Below, piece by piece: positions 45,968-55,349 of a stretch of 64,000 nucleotides of DNA. Below the pieces are notes generated by a model that was not told the DNA's origin, did not search any database, and saw only the letters and a list, made by a program, of their open reading frames with translations. The stretch comes from Pseudomonas putida (lineage in GTDB: Bacteria; Pseudomonadota; Gammaproteobacteria; Pseudomonadales; Pseudomonadaceae), in assembly GCA_041071465.1 (NCBI GenBank), contig CP163498.1, positions 1,888,001 through 1,952,000 on the forward strand, written 5' to 3'. A program made the translations under genes and the position numbers. How positions within the stretch are numbered: position 1 is the stretch's first letter; each line of letters opens with the position of its first letter.

Positions 45968-47110
45968 TTAGTGCAGGCAATAGTGCCGAATCAAGTCACG
46001 CAATAGACGCACGGTAGGCTCGATTCGTGACATTTCAAGGTATTCGCCGGGCTGGTGGGCACAGGCGATGTCGCCAGGGCCCAGCACGATGGTCTGGCAA
46101 CCCAGCTGCTGAAGATAAGGCGCTTCGGTGCCGAACGCCACCGCTTCGGCGCGGTGGCCGGTCAGCCGTTCCGCGACGTGTACCAGCTCGGCATCGGCGG
46201 CCTGTTCGAACGGCGGCACCTCCGGGAACAGTGGCGCGTAGTCGATGCGTACATCATGACGCTCCGCCACGGGCACCAGCTTTTCGCGAATGGCCGCGCG
46301 CAGTTGCTCCACGTCCATGCCCGGCAGCGGCCGCAGGTCGAATTCCAGGGCACATTGGCCGCAGATACGGTTGGGGTTGTCACCCCCGTGGATGCAACCA
46401 AAGTTCAGGGTCGGGGTCGGCACGGTGAACTGCGGGTTGCGGTAGGTTTGCTGCCATTGCTGGCGCAGGCCCATCAGCTCGCCCATCACCGCGTGCATGG
46501 CTTCCATGGCGCTGCGGCCCAGGCTTGGGTCCGACGAATGGCCGCTGCGCCCAAGGATGTCGATGCGGTCCATGAGAATGCCCTTGTGCATGCGGATCGG
46601 CCGCAGCCCGGTAGGCTCACCGATAACCGCCGCACGACCAAGAGGCTGGCCGGCCTCGGCCAGGGCGCGGGCGCCGGACATGGAGCTTTCTTCGTCACAG
46701 GTGGCGAGGATCAACAGCGGCTGCTTGAAGTCGTGCTCCAGCAGCGGGATGACCGCTTCGATGACCAGGGCGAAGAAGCCCTTCATGTCGCAGCTGCCCA
46801 AGCCAACCCAACGGCCATCGGCCTCGGTCAGCTTCAGCGGGTCGCTGGCCCACAGCTGTTCGTCATACGGAACGGTATCGCTGTGCCCGGCCAGCACCAG
46901 GCCTCCCGGGCCGGTGCCGCGACTGGCCAGCAGGTTGAACTTGCCGGGGCTGACCTGTTGGATGTCACACCTGAAACCCAAGTCGCCCAGCCAGCCCGCC
47001 AGCAGGTCGATGACCTGGCGGTTGGACTGGTCCAGCGCGGGCTGGGTGCAACTGACCGAAGGCGCGGCGATCAAGGCGGCGAACTGGTCTTTCAGCGTCG
47101 GCAACGGCAT
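45968..47110 (-). CDS. argE: Acetylornithine deacetylase
   Basis: A 380-residue M20-family peptidase-like enzyme. Metal and catalytic residues are visible in LAGHSDTVPYD, the bridging-Asp region WVGLGSCDMKGFFALVIE, ATCDEESSMSGARAL, GEPTGL and the distal histidine in DIACAHQPGEYLE. It removes acetyl from N2-acetylornithine to give ornithine. Pseudomonas also uses ArgJ for acetyl recycling, so its exact role may be accessory. Other M20 deacylases cannot be fully excluded, but the neighbourhood with argA supports the call. Confidence 0.88.
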   Translation of the reverse strand: MPLPTLKDQFAALIAAPSVSCTQPALDQSNRQVIDLLAGWLGDLGFRCDIQQVSPGKFNLLASRGTGPGGLVLAGHSDTVPYDEQLWASDPLKLTEADGRWVGLGSCDMKGFFALVIEAVIPLLEHDFKQPLLILATCDEESSMSGARALAEAGQPLGRAAVIGEPTGLRPIRMHKGILMDRIDILGRSGHSSDPSLGRSAMEAMHAVMGELMGLRQQWQQTYRNPQFTVPTPTLNFGCIHGGDNPNRICGQCALEFDLRPLPGMDVEQLRAAIREKLVPVAERHDVRIDYAPLFPEVPPFEQAADAELVHVAERLTGHRAEAVAFGTEAPYLQQLGCQTIVLGPGDIACAHQPGEYLEMSRIEPTVRLLRDLIRHYCLH

Positions 47111-47227
47111 GCGCGTACTCCTCGGAAGCGTTGCCCATCATAGGACTATCCGCTGTCTGGAATAAACCGTTGAGGGCGGACTGCTGTAGACTCTCCGCCA
47201 ACCACGCCCCCCTCTTTCGAGTCTGTG

Positions 47228-48595
47228 ATGCACAAAGAAACCGAACTGAAGCTCCGCGCCAGCCGCGAGACCCTTGCCGCCCTGCGCGAGCACCCTCTGC
47301 TGAAAAAGCGCAACAAGTCCGGCTGGCAGACCCGTGAACTGCTCAACCAGTACTTCGACACCCCCGAGCGTGAGTTGTCCGCCGCCCGTGTCGCGCTGCG
47401 CCTGCGCCGCGATGGCGACGCCATCATCCAGACCCTCAAATGCCGCGGTACCAGCGTGGCCGGCCTGTCCGAGCGCAACGAGTACGAATGGAACCTGGAC
47501 AAGGTCAAGCTCGACCTGAAAAAGCTGGACGCCACTTGCTGGCCCGAGCAGTTGGCCAACCTGGACAAGAAAACCATCAAGCCGCTGTTCACCACCGACT
47601 TCAGCCGTGAATACGCCGAAATCGCCTGGGGCCGTGGCAAGAGCAAGGTGGTGATCGAGGCGGCGCTGGACCAGGGTTTCGTGATCGCCGGCAAGCGCAA
47701 GGAAGAGATCTGCGAGCTGGAGCTGGAGCTGCGCGAAGGTGACCCGCAAGCATTGCTGGAACTGGCCGCCGAACTCGCCGCCAGCCTGCCACTGATGCCC
47801 TGCGACATCAGCAAGGCCGAGCGCGGCTACCGACTGCTGGAGCCGGACAGCTACGAACTGGGCCTGCCGCATACCGAGCTGGAAGCCGAAATGGCCTTGG
47901 ACGACGCCTATGCCGCCCTGGCCTGGCAGCTGCTGGGCAGCAGCCAGCGCCTTGCCGAGCAGTACCGCCACAACGGCCACTGGCGCCTGCTGCAGGATTG
48001 GGTCGAGTGCCTGAGTGAACTGCGTGCCCTCACCGCCAGCCTGGGCCAGGCGGCACCGCGCGCGACCACCCGCGACCTGCGCGCCAGCCTTGACGCGCTG
48101 CTCGAAGACTGGCGCCCGCTGGTTCAGGCCGGCAACGATGACGAAGATATCCGCCGCGCCGCGCCCGAGCAGTTCGCCGAAGAGCTGGAAGACGTACGCT
48201 GGGGCCAGTTCTCACTGGAAACCTCGCGCTGGCTGCTGGCCCGCGCCTGGACCACAGAGCGCAAGGGCCGTGGCGAGCGCCAGGGCAAGGCGCAGCTGGC
48301 CAGCTGGCTGGGGCACCTGCTGGGCGAGGAAGGCCGAGCGTTGAAGCTGCCACTGTACACCCAGCGCCCGGAAGACCTGGCCGAGCAGTTGCCACGTATC
48401 GAGCAACTGCTGGCCTGGCTGCACCACGCCCGCCAGGTGCTGGAAGCACCGCAAATGGACCGCCTGTATGGCGACCTGAAGAAGCTGCATGAGCTGGCCG
48501 AACTGCCGATCAGCGATGAAGTGCTGGAAGCGCGTATCGAGCAGGCTCGGGCAGTGGATCAGAGCCGCGGTTGGAAGCACCTGCTCAAGGCTTGA
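47228..48595 (+). CDS. CYTH-CHAD domain inorganic triphosphatase-like protein
   Basis: The 455-residue protein begins with a CYTH triphosphate-tunnel domain: the ExExK motif ETELKLRA at residues 4-11, further tunnel residues in LNQYFDTPERELSAARVALRLRRDG, and EICELELELREG near residue 160. The C-terminal half is helical with many basic residues and fits a CHAD domain (HWRLLQDWVECLSELRAL). This is the arrangement of E. coli YgiF, an inorganic triphosphatase. The ATG at 47228 is chosen for the exact ExExK placement; a GTG is one codon earlier. Divergent from argE. Confidence 0.87.
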   Translation: MHKETELKLRASRETLAALREHPLLKKRNKSGWQTRELLNQYFDTPERELSAARVALRLRRDGDAIIQTLKCRGTSVAGLSERNEYEWNLDKVKLDLKKLDATCWPEQLANLDKKTIKPLFTTDFSREYAEIAWGRGKSKVVIEAALDQGFVIAGKRKEEICELELELREGDPQALLELAAELAASLPLMPCDISKAERGYRLLEPDSYELGLPHTELEAEMALDDAYAALAWQLLGSSQRLAEQYRHNGHWRLLQDWVECLSELRALTASLGQAAPRATTRDLRASLDALLEDWRPLVQAGNDDEDIRRAAPEQFAEELEDVRWGQFSLETSRWLLARAWTTERKGRGERQGKAQLASWLGHLLGEEGRALKLPLYTQRPEDLAEQLPRIEQLLAWLHHARQVLEAPQMDRLYGDLKKLHELAELPISDEVLEARIEQARAVDQSRGWKHLLKA

Positions 48596-48618
48596 TCCCC
48601 TCTGGAGGCTAACACAGC

Positions 48619-48740
48619 CTTTGTAGGAGCGGCCTTGTGTCGCGAAAGGGGTGCGAAGCACCCCCAGGATTTGTGCAATTAAGCTGATATTGCTGGGGCC
48701 GCTTTGCGGCCCTATCGCGACACAAGGCCGCTCCTACAAG
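48619..48740. repeat. REP pair (family A), inverted
   Basis: CTTTGTAGGAGCGGCC with TTGTGTCGCGA at 48619-48645 and its inverted copy at 48715-48740. The spacer contains GGGGTGCGAAGCACCCCC and GGGCCGCTTTGCGGCCC hairpins. It lies between the stops of the convergent CYTH and Lrp-type genes. Confidence 0.92.
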
Positions 48741-48768
48741 GGACCGCGCCAGCAGGTTTGAAGCTGCC

Positions 48769-49239
48769 TCACCGCGACAGTGGCAGGCTGGTGGTGGACT
48801 TGATCTCCGACAGCGCCACAATCGAGTTCACTTCCTGAATGCCCGGCACGTTCGACAGCTTTTCGAAGAAGAAGCGCTCGTAAGCTTCGATGTCCGATGT
48901 GACGATGCGCAGCAGAAAGTCCACAGACCCCATTAGCACATAACACTCCAGCACCTCCGGAAACCCGCGGATCGCCTCGGTGAATTCGGTAAAGTTGGAA
49001 CGCCCGTGAGCATTGAGCTTCACCTCGGCAAAAATCTGCGTGTTCAGGCCGACCTTCTTGCGGTCCAGCAAGGTTACCTGCCCGCGAATTACCCCCTCTT
49101 CCTTCAACCGCTGAATACGCCGCCAGCACGGCGATTGCGAAAGCCCCACGCGCTCGGCGATCTGTGCACTGGACAGTGAAGCGTCCTCTTGCAGTAGTTC
49201 GAGAATACGGCGATCGTAGGCGTCCAGCTGGCTGTGCAT
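48769..49239 (-). CDS. Lrp/AsnC family transcriptional regulator
   Basis: A 156-residue regulator with an N-terminal helix-turn-helix (DAYDRRILELLQEDASLSSAQIAERVGLSQSPCWRRIQRLKEEGVI) and a C-terminal RAM ligand-binding domain (ECYVLMGSVDFLLRIVTSDIEAYERFF). The target is not known; members near amino-acid genes often sense amino acids. It is divergent from a small protein at 49366, whose promoter it is well placed to control. GGAGG seven bases before the ATG supports the start. Confidence 0.92.
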   Translation of the reverse strand: MHSQLDAYDRRILELLQEDASLSSAQIAERVGLSQSPCWRRIQRLKEEGVIRGQVTLLDRKKVGLNTQIFAEVKLNAHGRSNFTEFTEAIRGFPEVLECYVLMGSVDFLLRIVTSDIEAYERFFFEKLSNVPGIQEVNSIVALSEIKSTTSLPLSR

Positions 49240-49365
49240 TGATATGCCTCCAAATACGCGACCTATGAATTGATTAATTCGCAAAGCCCGCGAAAAGATC
49301 AAATCATAGCGAAAAAATACCCCGACCAACGTGCAAGAATTTCTCCCACATTTGCGGAGACCAGC

Positions 49366-49671
49366 ATGAACGCACAGCCCCGTACCGACGCCTGGGCCGC
49401 CAACAACGCCCACAGCACCGTGCACTATCGCCTGCAGGCCGAAGCCGAGCCTGACAGCCTGTGCCGGGTGCTCAACCTGTTCGCCCTGCAATTCCTGACC
49501 CCGCACAGCGTACAGGTCAACCAGCAGGAAGACTGGCTGAACATTGAAGTCGGCATCGGCGGTTTGAGCTGGCACCGGGCCGAGGTGATTGCGCAGAAAC
49601 TGCGTAACCTGGTGTGTGTTGGCGAAGTAAGCCTGACCAACCTGCAACGGGTGGAACTGGCCGCGGTCTGA
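49366..49671 (+). CDS. Small conserved protein divergent from the Lrp-type regulator (possibly ACT-like)
   Basis: The 101-residue product has no signal peptide or membrane segment. A short, disordered start is followed by a strand-helix-strand pattern (VHYRLQAEAEPDSLCRVLNLFALQFLTPHSVQVNQQEDWLNIEVGI, then HRAEVIAQKLRNLVCVGEVSL), which looks like the beta-alpha-beta-beta-alpha-beta fold of ACT domains. That is inferred by eye. CGGAG lies eight bases before the ATG. Sharing a promoter region with an Lrp-type gene suggests co-regulation or a ligand-sensing partner. Confidence 0.7.
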   Translation: MNAQPRTDAWAANNAHSTVHYRLQAEAEPDSLCRVLNLFALQFLTPHSVQVNQQEDWLNIEVGIGGLSWHRAEVIAQKLRNLVCVGEVSLTNLQRVELAAV

Positions 49672-49781
49672 CAGCGCTGCTGTGGCTGTGCAGCAAAACC
49701 CCGAAACCTTTCACCTCCGATGCCTCTGCGCCGCCCGGCTAGCCTTGATCAGCACGCTCTCATCAGGCACGGACGCCCACC

Positions 49782-51455
49782 ATGCATACCCCCGACAGCC
49801 CGGCACTCGACCTCAACTGCGTGCTCGAAGCTCTGCTCGCCGACCAGCGCTTGCATGCCAACGACACCTTGCAAGTACTCGAACACGCCACCACCCACCC
49901 CACAGGCCACCCGCTGGAGCAGATCGCTGCTTGCAGCCTGGAAGACCGCCACCACACCGGCCAACCCCTGGACCTGGACCACCTCTGCCAATGGCTGGCC
50001 AACAAGGTTGGCCAGCCCTACTTGCGCATCGACCCCATGCAACTCGACCTGCCCCAGGTCGCCGGCTTGATCTCCCCTGCCTTCGCCCAGCGCCATGGCA
50101 TTCTCATCGTCGCCGCCGATGCGTCCAGCGTTACCGTCGCCAGCGCCCAGCCCTATCAGGATGACTGGCAGGCAGACCTGGCCCGTAGCCTCGGCAGATC
50201 GGTTCGGCGCGTGCTGGCCAGCCCGCTACAGATCCGCCAGTCCGGGCAGTCGTTTCAGCATCTGGCCCAATCGGTAAAAGGCGCGCAGTACCAGCAGTCG
50301 ACAAGCCTGGGCGAACTCGAGCAATTGCTGGAACTGGGCAAGCGCCAGGCCGAGGCCGGTGCCGACGACGCGCACATCGTGCATATCGTCGATTGGCTGC
50401 TGCAGTACGCCATTGAACAGCGCGCCAGCGATGTCCACTTGGAGCCCCGCCGCGAACAGGGCCAGCTGCGTTACCGCATTGACGGCCTGTTGCACACTGT
50501 CTATGCCTTCCCAGCCAGCGTCACCCTGGCGCTGGTCAGCCGCCTGAAACACCTGGGCCGCATGGATGTGGCAGAAAAGCGCCGGCCGCAGGACGGTAGG
50601 TTGCAAAGCCGCCTGCCAGGCGGCAGTGAAGTGGAGCTGCGGCTATCCACCCTGCCCACCCCGTTTGGCGAAAAACTGGTGCTGCGCCTGTTCGACCCGC
50701 AGCAGCTGCAGGAGGGCTTCGACCACCTCGGCCTGCAAGGCCAGCAATTGGCCCAGTGGCAAGGCCTGCTGCACCAGCGCCAGGGCATTATCCTGGTGAC
50801 TGGCCCCACCGGTTCCGGCAAGACCAGCACCCTGTACGCCAGCCTCAAGCTGCTGGCCACGCCGCAGGTCAACCTGTGCACCATCGAAGACCCCATCGAG
50901 CGCCTCGACCCTGCCTTCAACCAGCTGCAGGTGCAGCCCGCGCTGGACCTGGGTTTTGCCAACGGCGTGCGGGCCATGCTGCGCCAGGACCCGGATATCA
51001 TCATGATCGGCGAAATCCGTGACCGCGAAACCGCCCTGGTGGCGGTGCAAGCTGCACTGACCGGGCACCTGGTGCTGTCGACCCTGCATACCAACGATGC
51101 TTGCGCAGCAATCACACGCTTGCTTGAGCTGGGCGTAGCCGACTACCTGATCAAGGCGACGCTGATCGGGGTCATGGCCCAACGCCTGGTGCGCACCGTG
51201 TGCACGGACTGCCAGGCACGTTCATCAGCCACTTGCCAAACCTGCCGAGGCACCGGTTTTCATGGGCGCACGGGCTTGTTCGAGCTGTTGCAGCCCAGCG
51301 AAAGCCTGCGTGCATTGATCGGTCCCCACGCCGACCTGGCACATTTACGGCGCCAGGCACTGGCCGACGGCCTGGTTGACCTGCGTCGCTGCGGAGAAGC
51401 AAAGGTGGCTAGCGGACAGACCCGTGCGGAGGAAGTGCTACGCGTCTGTAACTGA
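49782..51455 (+). CDS. GspE/PulE-type secretion ATPase, orphan
   Basis: The 557-residue protein follows GspE: an N-terminal GspE_N-like region (HQ..L..WLANKVGQPYLRIDP, QRHGILIVAADASSVTVASAQP), then the ATPase core with Walker A LVTGPTGSGKTSTLY, the Asp box TIEDPIERLDPAFNQLQV, Walker B RQDPDIIMIGEIRDRETA and the His box LSTLHTNDACAAITRL. The C-terminal zinc site has four cysteines (CTDCQ...CQTCRG). It would power type II secretion or pilus assembly, yet no other gsp or pil gene is nearby. It may serve components encoded elsewhere. Confidence 0.88.
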   Translation: MHTPDSPALDLNCVLEALLADQRLHANDTLQVLEHATTHPTGHPLEQIAACSLEDRHHTGQPLDLDHLCQWLANKVGQPYLRIDPMQLDLPQVAGLISPAFAQRHGILIVAADASSVTVASAQPYQDDWQADLARSLGRSVRRVLASPLQIRQSGQSFQHLAQSVKGAQYQQSTSLGELEQLLELGKRQAEAGADDAHIVHIVDWLLQYAIEQRASDVHLEPRREQGQLRYRIDGLLHTVYAFPASVTLALVSRLKHLGRMDVAEKRRPQDGRLQSRLPGGSEVELRLSTLPTPFGEKLVLRLFDPQQLQEGFDHLGLQGQQLAQWQGLLHQRQGIILVTGPTGSGKTSTLYASLKLLATPQVNLCTIEDPIERLDPAFNQLQVQPALDLGFANGVRAMLRQDPDIIMIGEIRDRETALVAVQAALTGHLVLSTLHTNDACAAITRLLELGVADYLIKATLIGVMAQRLVRTVCTDCQARSSATCQTCRGTGFHGRTGLFELLQPSESLRALIGPHADLAHLRRQALADGLVDLRRCGEAKVASGQTRAEEVLRVCN

Positions 51456-51543
51456 CGAAAAGTCCTTTGTATTCAAGGAACTTGCCTCGTCCGAAAAGAT
51501 CCAACCGCGCATCTTCAACCCTCACCCTTCGAGGTGTTTCAAC

Positions 51544-51858
51544 ATGCGTCTCAAAACCGCCATCGCCGCCGCTGCCTTGCTCTCGCTGCCTATCGGCTCG
51601 GCCATGGCCGATACCTTCTGGCGTAACGTGATGACTTCCGGTGCCACTACGGCATCGAGCTACCTGACCTCGCGCGATCACAAGCTGGTCGTGGCCGCGC
51701 AGGATGACGCCAGCAGCTTCGTCGCCAGCGAAGGCGCGATTCGCGGGCCGTTCCTGGAAGCGGCCATGCGCCAGGCACGGGCAGAGAACCCGGGGATGCA
51801 AGCGTCCGACATGGAGCTGGCCAATGCCATCCTGGCGAAGAATGCGGTAGCCGAGTAA
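51544..51858 (+). CDS. DUF2388 exported protein
   Basis: A 104-residue protein with a signal peptide (IAAAALLSLPIGSAMA-DTFW) and the DUF2388 pattern: FWRNVMTSGATTASSYLTSRDHKLVVAAQDDASSFVASEGAIRGPFLEAAMRQARAE followed by MELANAILA. The product is presumably periplasmic, and its function is unknown. It lies 88 bp after the GspE-type gene on the same strand and may have its own promoter. A short family-B-like hairpin follows it. Confidence 0.85.
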   Translation: MRLKTAIAAAALLSLPIGSAMADTFWRNVMTSGATTASSYLTSRDHKLVVAAQDDASSFVASEGAIRGPFLEAAMRQARAENPGMQASDMELANAILAKNAVAE

Positions 51859-51860
51859 CC

Positions 51861-51896
51861 GCGTCGTCTGTTTCGCGGGCAAGCGCCCGCGACGCA
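51861..51896. repeat. Degenerate REP-like hairpin
   Basis: GCGTCG and CGACGC arms flank an inner stem CGCGGGC-AA-GCGCCCGCG resembling one half of a family-B REP. It lies between the convergent DUF2388 and gcvP genes and may end their transcripts. Confidence 0.6.
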
Positions 51897-51909
51897 CCCA
51901 CCACCGAAC

Positions 51910-54782
51910 TCAGCGATACGCCTCCACCGGCACACAAGCACAGAACAAATTCCTGTCCCCATACACGTTGTCCACCCGGTTCACCGCCGGCCAGTACTTA
52001 TGCTGGCGCGCATGAGCACTGGGTGCCACTGCCTGCTCCAGGCTATACGGCCTGTCCCACACCCCCAGTACATCCGCCAGGGTATGCGGCGCATGTTTGA
52101 GCGGGTTGTTCTCCGCCGGCCAGTTGCCCTCCTGCACCTCGGCAATTTCCGCCCGAATCGCCAGCATGGCCTCGACAAACCGGTCCAGCTCGGCCTTCGA
52201 TTCACTTTCGGTCGGCTCCACCATCAGCGTGCCCGGCACCGGGAACGACATGGTCGGCGCATGGAAGCCATAGTCCATCAGGCGCTTGGCGACATCCTCC
52301 TCGCTGATGCCGGTCAGGGCCTTCAACGGCCGCAGGTCGAGGATGCACTCATGCGCCACACGCTGGTTTCGCCCGCGATAGAGCACCGGGAAAGCACCTC
52401 CCAGCTGGCTGGCCAGGTAGTTGGCCGAGAGAATCGCTACCTCGCTGGCATCGGCCAGCTGCGGGCCCATCATGGCGATATACATCCAGCTGATCGGCAA
52501 AATGCTTGCGCTGCCCCAGGGCGCGGCACTGACCGCGCTGTTGTTCGGGTCCAACCCCGGCACCGGCACCACAGGGTGGCTGGCGACGAACGGCGTAAGG
52601 TGCGCGCGAATACCAATCGGCCCCATGCCCGGGCCGCCGCCGCCATGGGGGATGCAGAAGGTCTTGTGCAGGTTCATGTGCGAAACATCGGCCCCAATGT
52701 CCGCCGGGCGCGCCAAGCCCACCTGGGCATTGAGGTTGGCACCGTCCATGTACACCTGGCCGCCGTGCTGGTGCACCACCTCGCAAATTTCGCGTATGCC
52801 CTCTTCGTACACGCCATGGGTCGAGGGGTAGGTGATCATCAGGCACGACAGGCGCTCCCCCGCCGCGTGGGCTTTGGCCTTGAGGTCGGCCAGGTCGACG
52901 TTGCCATCGTTGTCGCAATCGACGATGACCACTTCCATGCCAGCCATCTGCGCTGACGCCGGGTTGGTACCGTGCGCTGACGACGGGATCAGGCACAACG
53001 TGCGCTGCGGCTGGTGACGGCTGCGGTGGTAGCGGGTTATCGCCATCAGGCCGGCGTACTCGCCCTGAGCACCGGAGTTGGGCTGCATGCAGATGGCATC
53101 GAAGCCCGTGATCGCGCACAGCCAGCTTTCCAGCTCGTCGATCATCGCCTTGTACCCGCTGGCCTGGGACGCTGGGGCAAACGGATGCAGGTGAGCGAAA
53201 CCGGGCCAGGTGATGGGTATCATCTCGCTGGTGGCGTTGAGTTTCATGGTGCAGGAGCCCAGCGGGATCATCGACTGGTTAAGCGCCAGGTCCTTGTTCT
53301 CCAGCTGCTTGAGGTAGCGCAACATCTCGGTTTCGCTGTGGTGCAGGTTGAATACCGGGTGGGCAAGCAAGGGGGTGCGCCGTACCAGGCTGGCGGGAAT
53401 GCCTTCAGGCAGGGCCAACTGGTCGAGGGCGGCGATTTCCAGGCCGTGATCCACGCCTAGGAAAATATCGAGCAGGCGCAGCACCGTATGCTCGTTGCAC
53501 GTTTCATCCAGGCTCACGCCCAAATGCCCGCGCCCTAGAATGCGCAGGTTGATGTGCGCCGCTTCGGCGCTTTCGATGATGGCCGCCTGCGCCCCTCCAA
53601 CATCCAGGGTAAGGGTGTCGAAGAAGTGCTGGTTGAGCCGCTTGATGCCTTTGGCCTCAAGGCCGGCGGCCAGGATGAAGGTCAGCCGGTGCACGCGCTG
53701 GGCGATGCGTTGCAGGCCTTCCGGGCCGTGGTACACCGCGTAGAAGCCGGCAATGTTGGCCAGCAGCACCTGGGCCGTGCAGATGTTGGAGTTGGCCTTC
53801 TCGCGGCGGATATGCTGCTCGCGGGTTTGCAGGGCCATACGCAATGCCGTGTTACCACGGGCGTCGCGCGATACGCCGATGATGCGCCCCGGCATGGCCC
53901 GTTTGTAGTCGTCGCGGCAGGCGAAATAGGCCGCGTGGGGCCCGCCGTAGCCCATCGGCACACCAAAGCGCTGGGTCGAGCCCAGCACCACATCGGCACC
54001 CAGTTCCCCGGTGGCGCCAGCACCACCAGGCTGAGCAGGTCGGCCGCCACGCAGGCCAGGGCCTGTTGGCTGTGCAACTGGTCGATCAGCGGGCGCAAGT
54101 CGCGCACTTCGCCATGGGTGTCGGGGTACTGCAGCAAAGCGCCGAACACCGCGTGATTGGCAAGGTTATCCACAGCATCGACGATCAGCTCGAAGCCGAA
54201 GCCCTCGGCGCGGGTCTTGAGTACCGACAGGGTCTGCGGGTGGCAGTGTTCGTCGGCGAAGAACGCGTTGCTCTTGTTGCGCGCCACCCGCTTGGCCAGG
54301 GCCATGGCCTCGGCGGCGGCGGTGGCTTCATCGAGCAGCGAGGCATTGGCCAGGGCCAGGCCGGTGAGGTCGATGACCATCTGCTGGAAGTTCAGCAGCG
54401 CCTCGAGCCGGCCCTGGGCAATTTCCGGTTGGTAGGGCGTGTAGGCGGTGTACCAGCCGGGGTTTTCCAGCACGTTGCGCAGGATGACCGTGGGGGTGAT
54501 GGTGCCGTGGTAGCCCATGCCGATCAGGCTGGTCCACACCTGGTTCTGTTCGGCGTAACCGGCGAGCTTGGCCAGGGCGGCCTGTTCGTCCAGCGCCGCC
54601 GGCAGGTCGAGGGGGCGATTGAGGCGGATGTCAGGCGGTACGGTCTGCTCGATCAGCTCGTTGCGGCTGGCGACGCCCAGCACCTTGAGCATGGCCTGCT
54701 GCTCGGCGGCATCGGGGCCCAGGTGGCGACGCAGGAAAGGGTTGAGCTCTTGCAGTTGATGCAGGGATGGCGACTGGGACAT
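51910..54782 (-). CDS. gcvP: Glycine dehydrogenase (decarboxylating), P protein, single-base frameshift
   Basis: Restored, this is a 957-residue PLP enzyme that decarboxylates glycine and passes the aminomethyl group to the lipoyl arm of GcvH. The N-terminal frame ([62 protein letters not shown]) runs to SLVVLAPPG. The downstream frame resumes with [23 protein letters not shown] and holds the PLP lysine in [18 protein letters not shown] near residue 705. The break is in the C run at 54006-54009 (coding GGGG); a fifth G gives [11 protein letters not shown] homopolymer sequencing error is the likely cause. It is the third gene of gcvT-gcvH-gcvP. Confidence 0.93.
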
Positions 54783-54869
54783 GACGACGCTCTCTTCCTA
54801 GACCGGGTCTCATGGAGACTTACAAGTCTAGGAAGGGATTGCCGATTCTGCGGGGAAACTTGCTCACAG

Positions 54870-54909
54870 GCCTGGCCTCTTCGCGGCTAAAGCCGCGAAG
54901 CAGGCGACG
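54870..54909. repeat. Single REP-like palindrome (family B variant)
   Basis: CCTGGCCTCTTCGCGGC-TAAA-GCCGCGAAGCAGG forms a perfect eight-pair inner stem between gcvH and gcvP, which are on the same strand. The 132-bp gap with a transcribed hairpin could adjust gcvP expression relative to gcvH. Confidence 0.75.
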
Positions 54910-54914
54910 CGGTG

Positions 54915-55298
54915 TTACTCGCCGATAGCTGCTGCGTAACCAGCAGCGTCCAGCAGCTTGTCCAGCTCGGCCTTGTCGCTTGGCTTCAGTTTGAAGATCC
55001 ACGCGCCGTACGGTTCTTCGTTGAGCTGCTCTGGGCTGTCGGCCAGTTCTTCGTTGACGGCAATCACTTCGCCACCGATCGGGGCGTAGATGTCCGAAGC
55101 GGCCTTGACCGACTCGACCACGCCGGCAGCGTCGCCAGCGGCGAATACCTTGCCGACTTCGGCCAACTCGACGAACACCACGTCACCCAAGGCTTGCTGG
55201 GCGTGGTCGCTGATACCCACGGTCACGCTGCCGTCGGCTTCCAGGCGAGCCCATTCATGGCTTTCGGCAAAACGCAGGTCGGCGGGGATATTGCTCAT
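54915..55298 (-). CDS. gcvH: Glycine cleavage system H protein
   Basis: The 127-residue lipoyl carrier has the expected start [31 protein letters not shown] and the lipoyl-lysine motif [23 protein letters not shown] with the lysine near residue 64. It shuttles the aminomethyl group between GcvP and GcvT. It lies 51 bp after gcvT. Confidence 0.96.
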   Translation of the reverse strand: MSNIPADLRFAESHEWARLEADGSVTVGISDHAQQALGDVVFVELAEVGKVFAAGDAAGVVESVKAASDIYAPIGGEVIAVNEELADSPEQLNEEPYGAWIFKLKPSDKAELDKLLDAAGYAAAIGE

Positions 55299-55349
55299 GT
55301 CTTGAATTCCTCGATTGGCTCAGCGGTACGCCCGCCGGTTGATAATTGT

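Noticed and set aside
53682..54782. gcvP split into two genes encoding separate P-protein subunits
   Set aside because: Some bacteria have two-subunit P proteins, but here the two frames overlap and join seamlessly with one base, and the total length matches the single-chain enzyme.
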